Source: Gammaproteobacteria bacterium (GTDB lineage Bacteria; Pseudomonadota; Gammaproteobacteria; Pseudomonadales; Ketobacteraceae). From it: DNA of 64,000 bases. Of the stretch, positions 54,972 to 63,643 are shown piece after piece. Made by a program: the position numbers and the translations under genes. The DNA is taken from contig JABLXQ010000035.1 of NCBI GenBank assembly GCA_013178375.1, positions 21,308 through 85,307 of the forward strand, read 5' to 3'. Each line of letters starts with the position of its first letter. Positions within the stretch are counted from its first letter, which is position 1. The notes under the pieces were generated by a model that worked only from the letters and a program-made list of their open reading frames with translations, was not told the origin of the DNA and did no database searches.

Positions 54972-57035
54972 ATGTCGAACGCGATCGAGGCAGTTCCGTT
55001 CACCTTCAGCGCCGGGCAACATTTGCCGCCGGGCGCGCAGCCGGATGCATCCGGCGTCAATTTCGCGATTTTTTCCCGCGATGCCGTTGCCGTGGAATTG
55101 TGTCTGTACATCGACGGTGATGCCGAACCGCTGCAAGTCATCCGGCTCGATCCCCGCCTGAATCGCACGTTCTATTTCTGGCATGTGTACGTGGAAGGCG
55201 CGCGGCCCGGGTTGCGTTACACCTGGCGTGTCGCCCACGCGGAGCAGAATCTGGCAATGGCGCCGGAGCTGCTGGACCCCTGGGCCCGGGCCGTGGATGA
55301 CGATCACTGGAATCGTCGCGCCACCATGGCGGGCGAACTGGGCCATGCCCTGCGCGCCATCGTCACCAAGCGCGATGAGCGTGAACCACCGTTGCGACCG
55401 GTGTCCTGCGATCTGAACGACGCCATCATTTATGAATTGCATGTGGGCGGCTTCACGCGGCACCCGTCCGCTGATGTGCAACACCCCGGCACTTTCGCCG
55501 CATTGATCGAAAAAATCCCCTATCTGCAGGCGCTCGGCATCACGCACGTGGAATTGCTACCGGTGATGGCCTTCGATGAACAGGACGTGCCGCCGGGCGC
55601 GGTGGCGAATGGCCTCGGCAACTACTGGGGCTACAGCACCTGTGGTTTTTACGCACCGCATCCGCGCTATTGTGTCGATCCTGCCCGTGCACCGCAGGAA
55701 TTCCGCGCCTGCGTGCGGGCGTTGCATGACGCCGGCATCGGCGTATTGCTGGACGTGGTGTTCAACCACACCGCCGAGGGCGGCAAGGAAGGCCCGGTCA
55801 TCAGTTTCAAGGCGCTGGCCAACGATATTTTTTATCATCTTGATCCTGACGACCGCAGCCGCTACCGCGATTACACCGGCTGCGGCAACACCGTGAACTG
55901 CAACCATCCGCTGGTGACGAATTTTATCGTCCACTGTCTGGAATACTGGGCGGCGAGTCTGGGGGTGGATGGCTTCCGCTTCGATCTGGCCAGCGTGTTC
56001 GCCCGCGACGAAAACGGCAATGTGATGGCGAATCCGCTGCTGCCCTGGAGCATCGAACTGTCGCGCGTTTTGATCGAGCGGCCGCTGATTGCGGAAGCCT
56101 GGGATGCCGCCGGTTTATATCAGGTGGGCGCGTTCCCTGGCATGCACTGGTCGGAATGGAACGGACGTTACCGCGATCTGGTGCGGCGTTTCGTGCGTGG
56201 TGATCGTGGCCTGATTGGCGAGCTCGCCACCCGGCTCACCGGTTCCAGTGATTTGTACGGGCCGTCCAACCGACTGCCGGCCAACGGCGTCAATTTCATC
56301 ACCTGTCACGACGGTTTCACCTTGCAGGATCTGGTGAGCTACAACGGCAAACACAACGTAGCCAACGGCGAGAACAATCGCGACGGCAGCGACGACAACC
56401 TGAGCTGGAACTGCGGCGCAGAAGGCGACACCGACGATGCCACCGTACTGGAGTTGCGCCGGCGTCAGGCGCGCAATGTGTTTGCCATTCTGCTGCTGAG
56501 TCAGGGCGTTCCCATGCTGCTGGCGGGCGATGAAGTGCTGCACAGCCAGCGCGGCAACAACAACGCTTACTGCCAGGACAACGAACTGAGCTGGTTCGAC
56601 TGGACCCGTCAGGAATCCCAGGCCGACATGCTGCGTTATGTGCGCGAGCTGATTGCATTGCGCAAACGGCATCCCTCATTGCGCGCGCGTCGTTTTCTCA
56701 CTGGTGAGTTGCAATCGGGCGCCGATCTGCCGGATATCCGCTGGCACGGGCGCGAACTGGACAAACCTTTGTGGCACGATCCATCTGCCCAGCTGCTGGC
56801 GTTCACACTGGCGCCCGCGCAGCCCGACGAACCACCCCTGCATGTAGTATTCAACATGGCCGACGAATCCTGCACGGCCGCACTGCCGCCGCTGCCCGGA
56901 ATGCGTTGGCACCGCGCGCTCGACACTGCGCGTTTTTCCCCCGACGACATTCTTCCGCCGCCGCAACAGCAGGCGCTGGCAACAGATTCCGTTGAGCTAC
57001 AACCCCGCAGCGTGCTGGTACTGGAGGCGCGCTGA
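54972..57035 (+). CDS. glgX: Glycogen debranching enzyme GlgX
   Basis: 687 aa. Hydrolyses alpha-1,6 branch points of limit dextrins left by glycogen phosphorylase. An N-terminal carbohydrate-binding (CBM48) domain is followed by the GH13 barrel: VLLDVVFNHTAEG, the nucleophile segment GFRFDLASVF, the acid in LIAEAWD and the FITCHDGFTL block. Starts 9 bases after glgP and closes the glucan operon. Convergent with the LON-domain gene. Confidence 0.95.
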   Translation: MSNAIEAVPFTFSAGQHLPPGAQPDASGVNFAIFSRDAVAVELCLYIDGDAEPLQVIRLDPRLNRTFYFWHVYVEGARPGLRYTWRVAHAEQNLAMAPELLDPWARAVDDDHWNRRATMAGELGHALRAIVTKRDEREPPLRPVSCDLNDAIIYELHVGGFTRHPSADVQHPGTFAALIEKIPYLQALGITHVELLPVMAFDEQDVPPGAVANGLGNYWGYSTCGFYAPHPRYCVDPARAPQEFRACVRALHDAGIGVLLDVVFNHTAEGGKEGPVISFKALANDIFYHLDPDDRSRYRDYTGCGNTVNCNHPLVTNFIVHCLEYWAASLGVDGFRFDLASVFARDENGNVMANPLLPWSIELSRVLIERPLIAEAWDAAGLYQVGAFPGMHWSEWNGRYRDLVRRFVRGDRGLIGELATRLTGSSDLYGPSNRLPANGVNFITCHDGFTLQDLVSYNGKHNVANGENNRDGSDDNLSWNCGAEGDTDDATVLELRRRQARNVFAILLLSQGVPMLLAGDEVLHSQRGNNNAYCQDNELSWFDWTRQESQADMLRYVRELIALRKRHPSLRARRFLTGELQSGADLPDIRWHGRELDKPLWHDPSAQLLAFTLAPAQPDEPPLHVVFNMADESCTAALPPLPGMRWHRALDTARFSPDDILPPPQQQALATDSVELQPRSVLVLEAR

Positions 57036-57065
57036 TTTTCGCGGCTCTTATCCGTTACGTCTCTG

Positions 57066-57698
57066 TCAATTATGCGTCTGGCGATTGCCCTGTCCGCTCA
57101 GCAGGGCAATCGCACCGGCCAGTTTCTGCCAGCGTGCGGTGTGGGAGTCGGTTTCCAGCAGATCCTGTTTCACCTCCACTGGCAGCGGCAGCAGCATGAT
57201 CAGGTAATTCATCAACTGTTCGCTGCTTTGCGCGCTGGCGTCGATACCCAGAGCGCCCATGCCGCTCATGTCCAGCAGTTGTTCCAGCAGTCTTGTCCAT
57301 TCTTTCCCGTCGGTGATATCGATATCCGCCTGCTCGGGCCGGGGCTCCGCGCTGGCCATCCACAGTCCGTCGGCTGCCTGTCGCACGTCCGTCAGTACCA
57401 GGCGTTGGCCGCCCTGAATCGTGATCGACAGCAGACCGTTTTCCCGCTGACCGAAATCCACGATGCGGGCCTCGGTGCCAACGGTGTAGAACGGCAAGCC
57501 GGTGCTGGCGGGCTTCTGCTCCGGCCGGATCACTTCGTGGCGCTCCGATCCGGGCCGCAGCAGCGCCACGCAAAATGCGGTGTTGGTGCGCATGCAGTGC
57601 GACACCATGTCCAGATAGCGTTTTTCGAAAATCTGCAGCGGCATCTTGCAGTCAGGCAGCAGCAGGGCATTGAGTGGGAAGACGGGCAGGGTGGTCAT
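57066..57698 (-). CDS. LON substrate-binding domain protein
   Basis: 210 aa, no ATPase or protease domain. The N-terminal LON domain shows LPVFPLNALLLPDCKMPLQIFEKRYL and the family's VGTEARIVDFGQRENGLLSITIQG segment. Stand-alone LON-domain proteins (sometimes called PUA-like or YcaR-type) are small factors of unknown role in proteobacteria. Start ATG 57698, divergent from nothing close; pdxH lies upstream on the same strand with a 92-base gap. Confidence 0.88.
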   Translation of the reverse strand: MTTLPVFPLNALLLPDCKMPLQIFEKRYLDMVSHCMRTNTAFCVALLRPGSERHEVIRPEQKPASTGLPFYTVGTEARIVDFGQRENGLLSITIQGGQRLVLTDVRQAADGLWMASAEPRPEQADIDITDGKEWTRLLEQLLDMSGMGALGIDASAQSSEQLMNYLIMLLPLPVEVKQDLLETDSHTARWQKLAGAIALLSGQGNRQTHN

Positions 57699-57790
57699 GG
57701 ATTTCTCCCGGCGAAAAAATTTTTACTGTTCGTTGGCGGTGCGGATCTATTCAGTGTCGGCACCGCTAGCATCACTCGTGAATACAGTAT

Positions 57791-58435
57791 TCAGGGATAC
57801 AGTCGTTCCCGCACCCAGTGTCCGTTGGCGTCGCGCAGATACAGAACACGGTCGTGCAGGCGTGAAGGCCGGCCCTGCCAGAATTCCATTCGCTCCGGCA
57901 GTACCGCATAACCACCCCAATGAGGCGGACGGGGCACGCCCGTCACATACTGCGCGGCGAAACGTGCGGCGCGGGCTACCAGGGTGGCAGTGCTGTCCAG
58001 CGGACGGCTCTGCTCCGACGCCCAGGCGCCCACCCGGCTCTGATAGGGACGGGACGCAAAGTAGGCATCAGACGTTGCCGGTGCCACCCGCGTGGCCTGT
58101 CCCTCGACGCGCACCTGCCGTTCCAGTTCCGGCCAGAACAGGGTCAGCGCCACGCACGGATTGGCCTCGATCTGCTGTCCCTTGCGGCTTTCGTAATTCG
58201 TGTAGAACACGAACGCGCCCTGTTCGATGCCTTTCAGCAGCACCATCCGTGCCGACGGCCGCCCGTTTTCCACCGTAGCCACATTCATCGCGGTGGGCTC
58301 GTTCACCTTGGCCGTGATGGCCTCATCCAGCCAGCGGCTGAACTGGGCCACCGGGTCCGGCAGACAGTCCTCCGGTCCCAGGCGCGCCCGGGCATAGTCG
58401 TTGCGGATGTGGGTCAGGTCATCGCGGGTCGTCAT
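57791..58435 (-). CDS. pdxH: Pyridoxamine 5'-phosphate oxidase
   Basis: 214 aa. Makes pyridoxal phosphate from pyridoxamine or pyridoxine phosphate, with FMN. Typical sequence: [60 protein letters not shown], and the C-terminal HDRVLYLRD with WVRERLYP. Complete. Its product is the cofactor of glgP nearby, which is probably a coincidence of location. Confidence 0.96.
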   Translation of the reverse strand: MTTRDDLTHIRNDYARARLGPEDCLPDPVAQFSRWLDEAITAKVNEPTAMNVATVENGRPSARMVLLKGIEQGAFVFYTNYESRKGQQIEANPCVALTLFWPELERQVRVEGQATRVAPATSDAYFASRPYQSRVGAWASEQSRPLDSTATLVARAARFAAQYVTGVPRPPHWGGYAVLPERMEFWQGRPSRLHDRVLYLRDANGHWVRERLYP

Positions 58436-58687
58436 GCAGGATTCCAGCAGGGGATTACAGCTGCAGTGTAAGCGGCGCGCGTCGGCAGGTCACGGGGTTG
58501 CTGGCAGCTGTTCGCATTGTCGCCTTTACGCTGTCGCAAGGCCGACAAATCCGGCGGAGCGGTTGTGCGTAATGTCGGCAGCGAAGCCGGTTTCCGCCGT
58601 ATTCATGCGTGTTTACTGAATTTCACCCGCCGGCACGCTCCCTGCACTGGCGTCGCTGTATTCTTTGGAATGACCGGAACCGAATTC

Positions 58688-59200
58688 ATGAACCTGCCCG
58701 ATGATTTTTTGACCCCCGCCCGATCCGCCTCCGACCTCAGCGTGGAAACACGACTCTGGCTGCGCGACAACGACTTCGATGCCGAAAGCCTCGACGCTCC
58801 GGGCCGCTATCAGGACACACCCGTCATCCTCGCCAGTCGCCGTGGCCTGCTGCCGCAAGTGCAGGAACTGATCGCCGCTGGCGTCAACCTCAACCACCGC
58901 AACATGGACGGCACCAACTGCCTGTGGGCCGCCATCGTGCCCAACCGTTTCGACATCGCCGAATTGCTGCTGCAGCAAGGCGTGGATATCGACAACCAGA
59001 ACGACAACGGTGCCACCGCACTGATGTACGCGTCCTCCGCCGGCAAGACCGACTGGGTGGCCTTCCTGCTGTCAAAAGGCGCCAATCCGCATCTGCAATC
59101 CCTCGACGGCTACACCGCGCTGGACCTGGCCGGCAACGTCGAATGCCTGCGTCTGCTGCGCAAGGCGGGCTTGCCGATCGCGACAGCAACACCGGCCTGA
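58688..59200 (+). CDS. Ankyrin-repeat protein
   Basis: 170 aa, soluble, no signal. Three or four ankyrin repeats are visible from about residue 45: DTPVILASRRGLLPQVQELIAAG, GTNCLWAAIVPNRFDIAELLLQQG, GATALMYASSAGKTDWVAFLLSKG, and GYTALDLAGN. Such small proteins bind other proteins; partner unknown. Start taken at ATG 58688 because it gives a compact N-terminus; ATG 58670 is possible, and the frame is open further upstream without a ribosome site. The gene precedes an aldehyde dehydrogenase gene by 93 bases. Confidence 0.83.
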   Translation: MNLPDDFLTPARSASDLSVETRLWLRDNDFDAESLDAPGRYQDTPVILASRRGLLPQVQELIAAGVNLNHRNMDGTNCLWAAIVPNRFDIAELLLQQGVDIDNQNDNGATALMYASSAGKTDWVAFLLSKGANPHLQSLDGYTALDLAGNVECLRLLRKAGLPIATATPA

Positions 59201-59293
59201 GTAACCCGACCCTTCCCAGGGTCCATGTGAACTTTCATACTCGCAGCAGGGCGGAGCCCACCACCGGGCTCCCGTTGCGAAGGAAAGCCGCAC

Positions 59294-60724
59294 ATGTATT
59301 CCTATACCGATTTCTACATCAACGGCCAGTGGGTAGCGCCGACAACTCCGCGCTTGCTGGACGTCATCAATCCCGCCACCGAACAATCCATGGGCCGCAT
59401 CAGCCTGGGCAGCGCGGCGGACGTCGACAAGGCCGTGGCCGCTGCCAAAACCGCCTTCATCACTTTCTCGCAAACCTCAAGGGAACAACGTATCGCCCTG
59501 CTGGAAGCCATCATCGGCGCCTTCCAGCAGCGGCTGGAAGATCTGGCCCAGGCCATCTCGGCGGAAATGGGCGCACCCCTGTGGCTGGCACGCAAGGCCC
59601 AGGCTCCCAGCGGGCTCGGGCATTTCATGCAGACACTGGAAGTATTGAAGCAATACGACTTCGAAAGCCGGCGCGGCACCACCTGCCTGCGCAAGGAACC
59701 GGTGGGCGTGTGCGCACTGATCACGCCCTGGAACTGGCCCATCAACCAGATCGCCTGCAAGGTGGCCCCCGCGCTGGCCGCTGGCTGCACCATGGTGCTC
59801 AAACCCAGCGAGATCGCCCCCATCAACGCCGGTATTTTTGCGGAAATCATCCACGCCGCCGGCGTGCCTGCCGGTGTGTTCAACCTGGTCAACGGTGATG
59901 GTGCCGGTGTCGGTTCCGCGCTGAGCAGTCATCCCGATATCGACATGGTTTCCTTCACCGGCAGCACCCGCGCCGGCGTCGCCATCGCCAAAAACGCGGC
60001 CGACACCGTGAAGCGCGTGGCGCAGGAACTGGGCGGCAAATCCGCCAACATCGTGCTTGACGATGCCGACCTGGAAGCGGTGGTCAGCGCCGGCGTGGTG
60101 AGCTGCTTCACCAACAGCGGACAATCCTGCAACGCCCCCACCCGCATGCTGGTGCCGGCGGGCAAACTGGCCCAGGCCACTGCCATTGCCAAAGCTGCGG
60201 CAGAAAGCGTCAAACCCGGTGATCCTCACGCCGCCGACGGCAATATCGGCCCGGTGGCCAGCGCCGCGCAATTCGACAAAATCCAGCGCCTGATCGAAGC
60301 GGGCATAGCAGAGGGCGCAGAACTGATAGCAGGCGGCCCGGGCAAACCCAAGGGGCTGGAAACGGGCTATTACGTCAAACCCACCGTGTTCAGCAATGTC
60401 AACAACCGTATGACAATCGCGCGCGAGGAAATCTTCGGCCCGGTGCTGGTGATCATTCCCTACCGCAACGACGAGGACGCGATCGCCATCGCCAACGACA
60501 CGCCTTATGGTTTGTCCGGCTACGTGTCGGGCGAAGCACAGCACGCACGCCGGGTGGCTGCTCGCTTGCGCACGGGCACTGTCCACCTGAACGGCGCGCC
60601 GGTGGATTTCAGCGCTCCGTTCGGTGGCTACAAGCAGTCGGGCAATGGCCGCGAGTGGGGCCGTGAAGGGCTTGAGGATTTCCTCGAAACCAAAGCCGTA
60701 CTGGGCTTTTTCAACGACGAGTAG
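59294..60724 (+). CDS. NAD(P)-dependent aldehyde dehydrogenase
   Basis: 476 aa. Oxidises an aldehyde to the acid. Motifs: ALITPWNWPINQI, KPSEIAPI, FTGSTRAG, the glutamate in ELGGKSANIV and the catalytic cysteine in NSGQSCNAPTRM. Length and features fit the general ALDH class. AGGAAAG precedes ATG 59294. It may work with the monooxygenase at 61227, but no substrate is evident. A hairpin follows at 60770-60797. Confidence 0.94.
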   Translation: MYSYTDFYINGQWVAPTTPRLLDVINPATEQSMGRISLGSAADVDKAVAAAKTAFITFSQTSREQRIALLEAIIGAFQQRLEDLAQAISAEMGAPLWLARKAQAPSGLGHFMQTLEVLKQYDFESRRGTTCLRKEPVGVCALITPWNWPINQIACKVAPALAAGCTMVLKPSEIAPINAGIFAEIIHAAGVPAGVFNLVNGDGAGVGSALSSHPDIDMVSFTGSTRAGVAIAKNAADTVKRVAQELGGKSANIVLDDADLEAVVSAGVVSCFTNSGQSCNAPTRMLVPAGKLAQATAIAKAAAESVKPGDPHAADGNIGPVASAAQFDKIQRLIEAGIAEGAELIAGGPGKPKGLETGYYVKPTVFSNVNNRMTIAREEIFGPVLVIIPYRNDEDAIAIANDTPYGLSGYVSGEAQHARRVAARLRTGTVHLNGAPVDFSAPFGGYKQSGNGREWGREGLEDFLETKAVLGFFNDE

Positions 60725-60769
60725 GGTTCACTGACGAACAAGGGCCACCAATTCGTCTAGCATTGAAGC

Positions 60770-60797
60770 GGGCGGACCGGTTTATATCGATCCGCCC
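60770..60797 (+). terminator. Possible terminator after aldehyde dehydrogenase
   Basis: GGGCGGA (60770-60776) and TCCGCCC (60791-60797) form a 7-bp GC-rich stem with a 14-base loop, 45 bases after the stop. No T-tract follows, so the assignment is weak. Confidence 0.3.
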
Positions 60798-60821
60798 ACG
60801 CAATTCAACCCGCTGCGTTGC

Positions 60822-61031
60822 TCAGTGCGTCACCACGTACTGGGCCGCGCACTCGGGGCAGGCGTCCACCTGATTGTAGAGTCGCTTGCCGTCGGACCAG
60901 GCGCTGGCAAAACTGGCAATCGAACCCAGATAGATTTTCTCCTGGATCGTCGGCAACAGTTTGCAGCTGGAAAAGTGAACCCGGTGTTCGCCGGTGCTTT
61001 GCGGCAGTTTGTCGATATAGAACTCGGCCAT
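60822..61031 (-). CDS. Small cysteine-containing hypothetical protein
   Basis: 69 aa. The start ATG 61031 has GGAGG 8 bases before it; a longer frame exists without a ribosome site. Cysteines occur at SSCKLLP near residue 22 and in DACPECAAQ near the end, a CxxC-type pair that could bind a metal. No signal peptide or membrane helix. Homologue not recognised; the ribosome site and clean composition are the support for a real gene. Divergent from the monooxygenase. Confidence 0.6.
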   Translation of the reverse strand: MAEFYIDKLPQSTGEHRVHFSSCKLLPTIQEKIYLGSIASFASAWSDGKRLYNQVDACPECAAQYVVTH

Positions 61032-61226
61032 GATGGTGTCCTCCCGGATGATGAAAAAATAATGTGACGCCGGAGCCGGTATCCAGTGCAGCGCTGACGA
61101 CAATGTCCCGGCCGGCCTGTCACAAACACAACAAAATGTGCGTTAAAACTGCGGTTTTCCGCAGCTATTGATAGTCAGGGCAAAATTCAAACCAGAATCT
61201 CCGCAAAGAGGGATGGGCAAGGCAGA

Positions 61227-62687
61227 ATGGAAACCGACGTACTGATCATTGGCACCGGCTTCGGCGGCATTGGCCTGGCGGTCCGGTTGCTGCAGGCAGG
61301 TCGCAGCAGGTTTGTGATGCTGGAGAAAGCCGCCGACGTGGGCGGCGTATGGCGGGAAAATACTTATCCCGGTGCGGCCTGCGATGTGCCCTCGCACCTG
61401 TATTCCTTTTCCTTTGAACGGCGGTTCGACTGGTCGCGCACCTTCGCGCCCCAGGCCGATATCCTGCGCTACCTGCGTCACTGCGTGGACCACTACAGCC
61501 TGCGCCCCCGTATTCACACCGGGAAAGAGGTCAGCAGCGCCCGCTACGACCGCGCCAGTGCCCGCTGGGAAGTCGAGTGCAATGACGGCAGCCACTACCG
61601 CTGCCGCGTGCTGGTGGCGGCCACCGGGCAACTGTGCCGTCCGTTGATGCCGGCACTGCCCGGTCTGGACCAGTTCAGGGGTGTGCTGTTTCATTCTGCA
61701 CAATGGCGGCATGACGTGGATCTGGCCGGCAAGTCGGTGGCGGTCATCGGTACCGGTGCCAGTGCGATCCAGTTTGTGCCCACGCTGGCGCGGCAGGCGG
61801 CGAAGCTCACCCTGTTCCAGCGTTCCCCGCCCTGGATACTGCCCAAGCCGGAGCGCCTTTATACCGGCGCCTGGGGCCGCCTGTTCCGGGTGCTGCCCTG
61901 GCTGGTGACGCTGCATCGTCTCTGGATCTACATCGCGCTGGAATACCGCCAGCCGATGCTGCGGGGCTTCCGGCCCTGGATGGCACTGGTGGAGCGCATG
62001 TTCCGCCAGCACCTGGAGGAACAGGTGTCCGACCCCGATCTGCGTGCCCGGCTCACACCGGATTATCCGCTGGGCTGCAAGCGCATCCTGATTTCCGACG
62101 ATTATTACCCGGCTCTGCAGCAGCCGAACGTCACCCTGGTGAACGAGCCGGTGGCGCGGCTGGAGAGCGATGCCATCGTCAGTGCCTCCGGCCAGCGTTT
62201 CCCGGTGGACTGTGTGATCCTGGGCACCGGCTTCGACACCACCCATTTTCTGGCGCCCATCCAGGTCACCGGCCTGCACGGCCAGACCCTGACGGACACC
62301 TGGAAGAACGGTGCCGAAGCCTATCTCGGCCTGACGGTGCACGGTTTCCCCAACCTGTTCCTGCTGTACGGCCCCAACACCAACCTGGGCCACAACTCCA
62401 TCGTCTACATGCTGGAAAGCCAGTTCAATTACGTGCTGTCGGCACTGGACGCGCTGGACCATTACCCGCAACCGGCCGCCGCGCTCAACGTGCGCGCCGA
62501 TATCCAGCAGGCATTCAATCAGGATTTACAGCAGCAACTGGCAAAATCGGTGTGGTCCGGCGGCTGTCGCAGCTGGTACGTGGACGCGCAGGGGCACAAC
62601 GCCAACAACTGGCCGGGCTTCACCTTCCGCTATCGCGCACTGACGCGGCGGTTGAATCCGGGTGATTACGAGTGGGTGGGTGGATAA
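61227..62687 (+). CDS. Flavin-dependent Baeyer-Villiger-type monooxygenase
   Basis: 486 aa. Class B flavoprotein monooxygenase that inserts oxygen into ketones or aldehydes, or N/S-oxidises, using NADPH and O2. FAD motif GTGFGGIGLA near the N-terminus, the fingerprint FRGVLFHSAQW (FxGxxxHxxxW) near residue 151, and the NADPH motif GTGASAIQFV near residue 180 are intact. Slightly short compared with classical BVMOs. The nearest genes are a small protein and ALDH; a joint degradative role is only suggested. Confidence 0.92.
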   Translation: METDVLIIGTGFGGIGLAVRLLQAGRSRFVMLEKAADVGGVWRENTYPGAACDVPSHLYSFSFERRFDWSRTFAPQADILRYLRHCVDHYSLRPRIHTGKEVSSARYDRASARWEVECNDGSHYRCRVLVAATGQLCRPLMPALPGLDQFRGVLFHSAQWRHDVDLAGKSVAVIGTGASAIQFVPTLARQAAKLTLFQRSPPWILPKPERLYTGAWGRLFRVLPWLVTLHRLWIYIALEYRQPMLRGFRPWMALVERMFRQHLEEQVSDPDLRARLTPDYPLGCKRILISDDYYPALQQPNVTLVNEPVARLESDAIVSASGQRFPVDCVILGTGFDTTHFLAPIQVTGLHGQTLTDTWKNGAEAYLGLTVHGFPNLFLLYGPNTNLGHNSIVYMLESQFNYVLSALDALDHYPQPAAALNVRADIQQAFNQDLQQQLAKSVWSGGCRSWYVDAQGHNANNWPGFTFRYRALTRRLNPGDYEWVGG

Positions 62688-62691
62688 CAGA

Positions 62692-63162
62692 TCAGCCGTT
62701 CTTCATCAACCGGCCCTTCTCCCGGGTCCAGTCGCGATCGCGTTCGGTGGCACGCTTGTCGTGCAATTGTTTGCCTTTGGCCAGGGCGATTTCGCATTTC
62801 ACATTGCCGTCTTTCCAGTACAGCGCCAGGGGCACGCACGTCATGCCTTCCTTGGAGATGGCGCCGAAAATGCGGCCCAGCTCGCGCTTGTGCAGCAGCA
62901 GCTTGCGCGACCGCAGCGGGTCTGGCACGAAATGGGTGGACACCGTAGGCAGCGGCGAAATGTGCGCGCCGAACAGATAGCCCTCGCCGTCCTTCATCAG
63001 CACATAGCTGTCCAGCAGGTTCACCTTGCCGGCGCGCAGGCTCTTCACTTCCCAGCCCTGCAGGGCCAGGCCCGCCTCGAAGCGATCCTCGATGAAATAC
63101 TCGTGCTTGGCTTTCTTGTTCAGGGCGATGGTGCCGCCGCCATCTTTCTTCTTGTTCGACAT
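62692..63162 (-). CDS. smpB: SsrA-binding protein SmpB
   Basis: 156 aa. Carries tmRNA to stalled ribosomes. The OB-fold sequence [44 protein letters not shown] and the basic C-terminal tail [12 protein letters not shown] are characteristic. ATG 63162 (MSNKKKDGG) is the family start; an in-frame ATG upstream at 63204 has no support. Divergent from rnfH. Its partner RNA ssrA is in the same window. Confidence 0.96.
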   Translation of the reverse strand: MSNKKKDGGGTIALNKKAKHEYFIEDRFEAGLALQGWEVKSLRAGKVNLLDSYVLMKDGEGYLFGAHISPLPTVSTHFVPDPLRSRKLLLHKRELGRIFGAISKEGMTCVPLALYWKDGNVKCEIALAKGKQLHDKRATERDRDWTREKGRLMKNG

Positions 63163-63330
63163 GAGCTGTTCGACAGAATCCGGGTTTAATGGCAAAAGGG
63201 GCACCGATTATAGGATTTAACCGGTGCGCTGTCGTCAGCGGTTTGGGCCGCTGCCGCAAATCATGGGACAATGCGTCAATTCCGTTCAACACTGCATGGC
63301 AATAAATGGCAATAGATAAGGAGAAAAACG

Positions 63331-63639
63331 ATGGGTGACAGTATCCGGGTGGAAGTAGCCTACGCCCTGCCGGACCGGCAATTGGTGGTGCCGCTGCAGG
63401 TGAAAAAGGGCACTACCCTGTTCGAGGCCGCCGTGCAGTCCGGTATTGCCACCAAATTCGATGGCCTGGATCTGGAGAAGGCCCCCATGGGCATCTTCGG
63501 CAAGGCCGAGCGCAAACCGAAGGAGCGGGTGCTGGAAGACGGCGAGCGCGTGGAAATCTACCGCTCCCTGATCGCCGATCCCAAGGAAGTGCGCAAGAAA
63601 CGCGCCGCCGCCAAAATGGACGACGCGGACGACGATTGA
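63331..63639 (+). CDS. rnfH: RnfH family protein (UPF0125)
   Basis: 102 aa, usual length. Ubiquitin-like-fold protein with VEVAYALPDRQLVVPLQV, LFEAAVQSGI, GIFGKAER and an end EIYRSLIADPKEVRKKRA typical of the family. The known gammaproteobacterial order is smpB divergent from ratA-rnfH; here rnfH follows the smpB divergence directly, so ratA appears absent or relocated. Function in the family is unclear. Confidence 0.9.
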   Translation: MGDSIRVEVAYALPDRQLVVPLQVKKGTTLFEAAVQSGIATKFDGLDLEKAPMGIFGKAERKPKERVLEDGERVEIYRSLIADPKEVRKKRAAAKMDDADDD

Positions 63640-63643
63640 GCCC

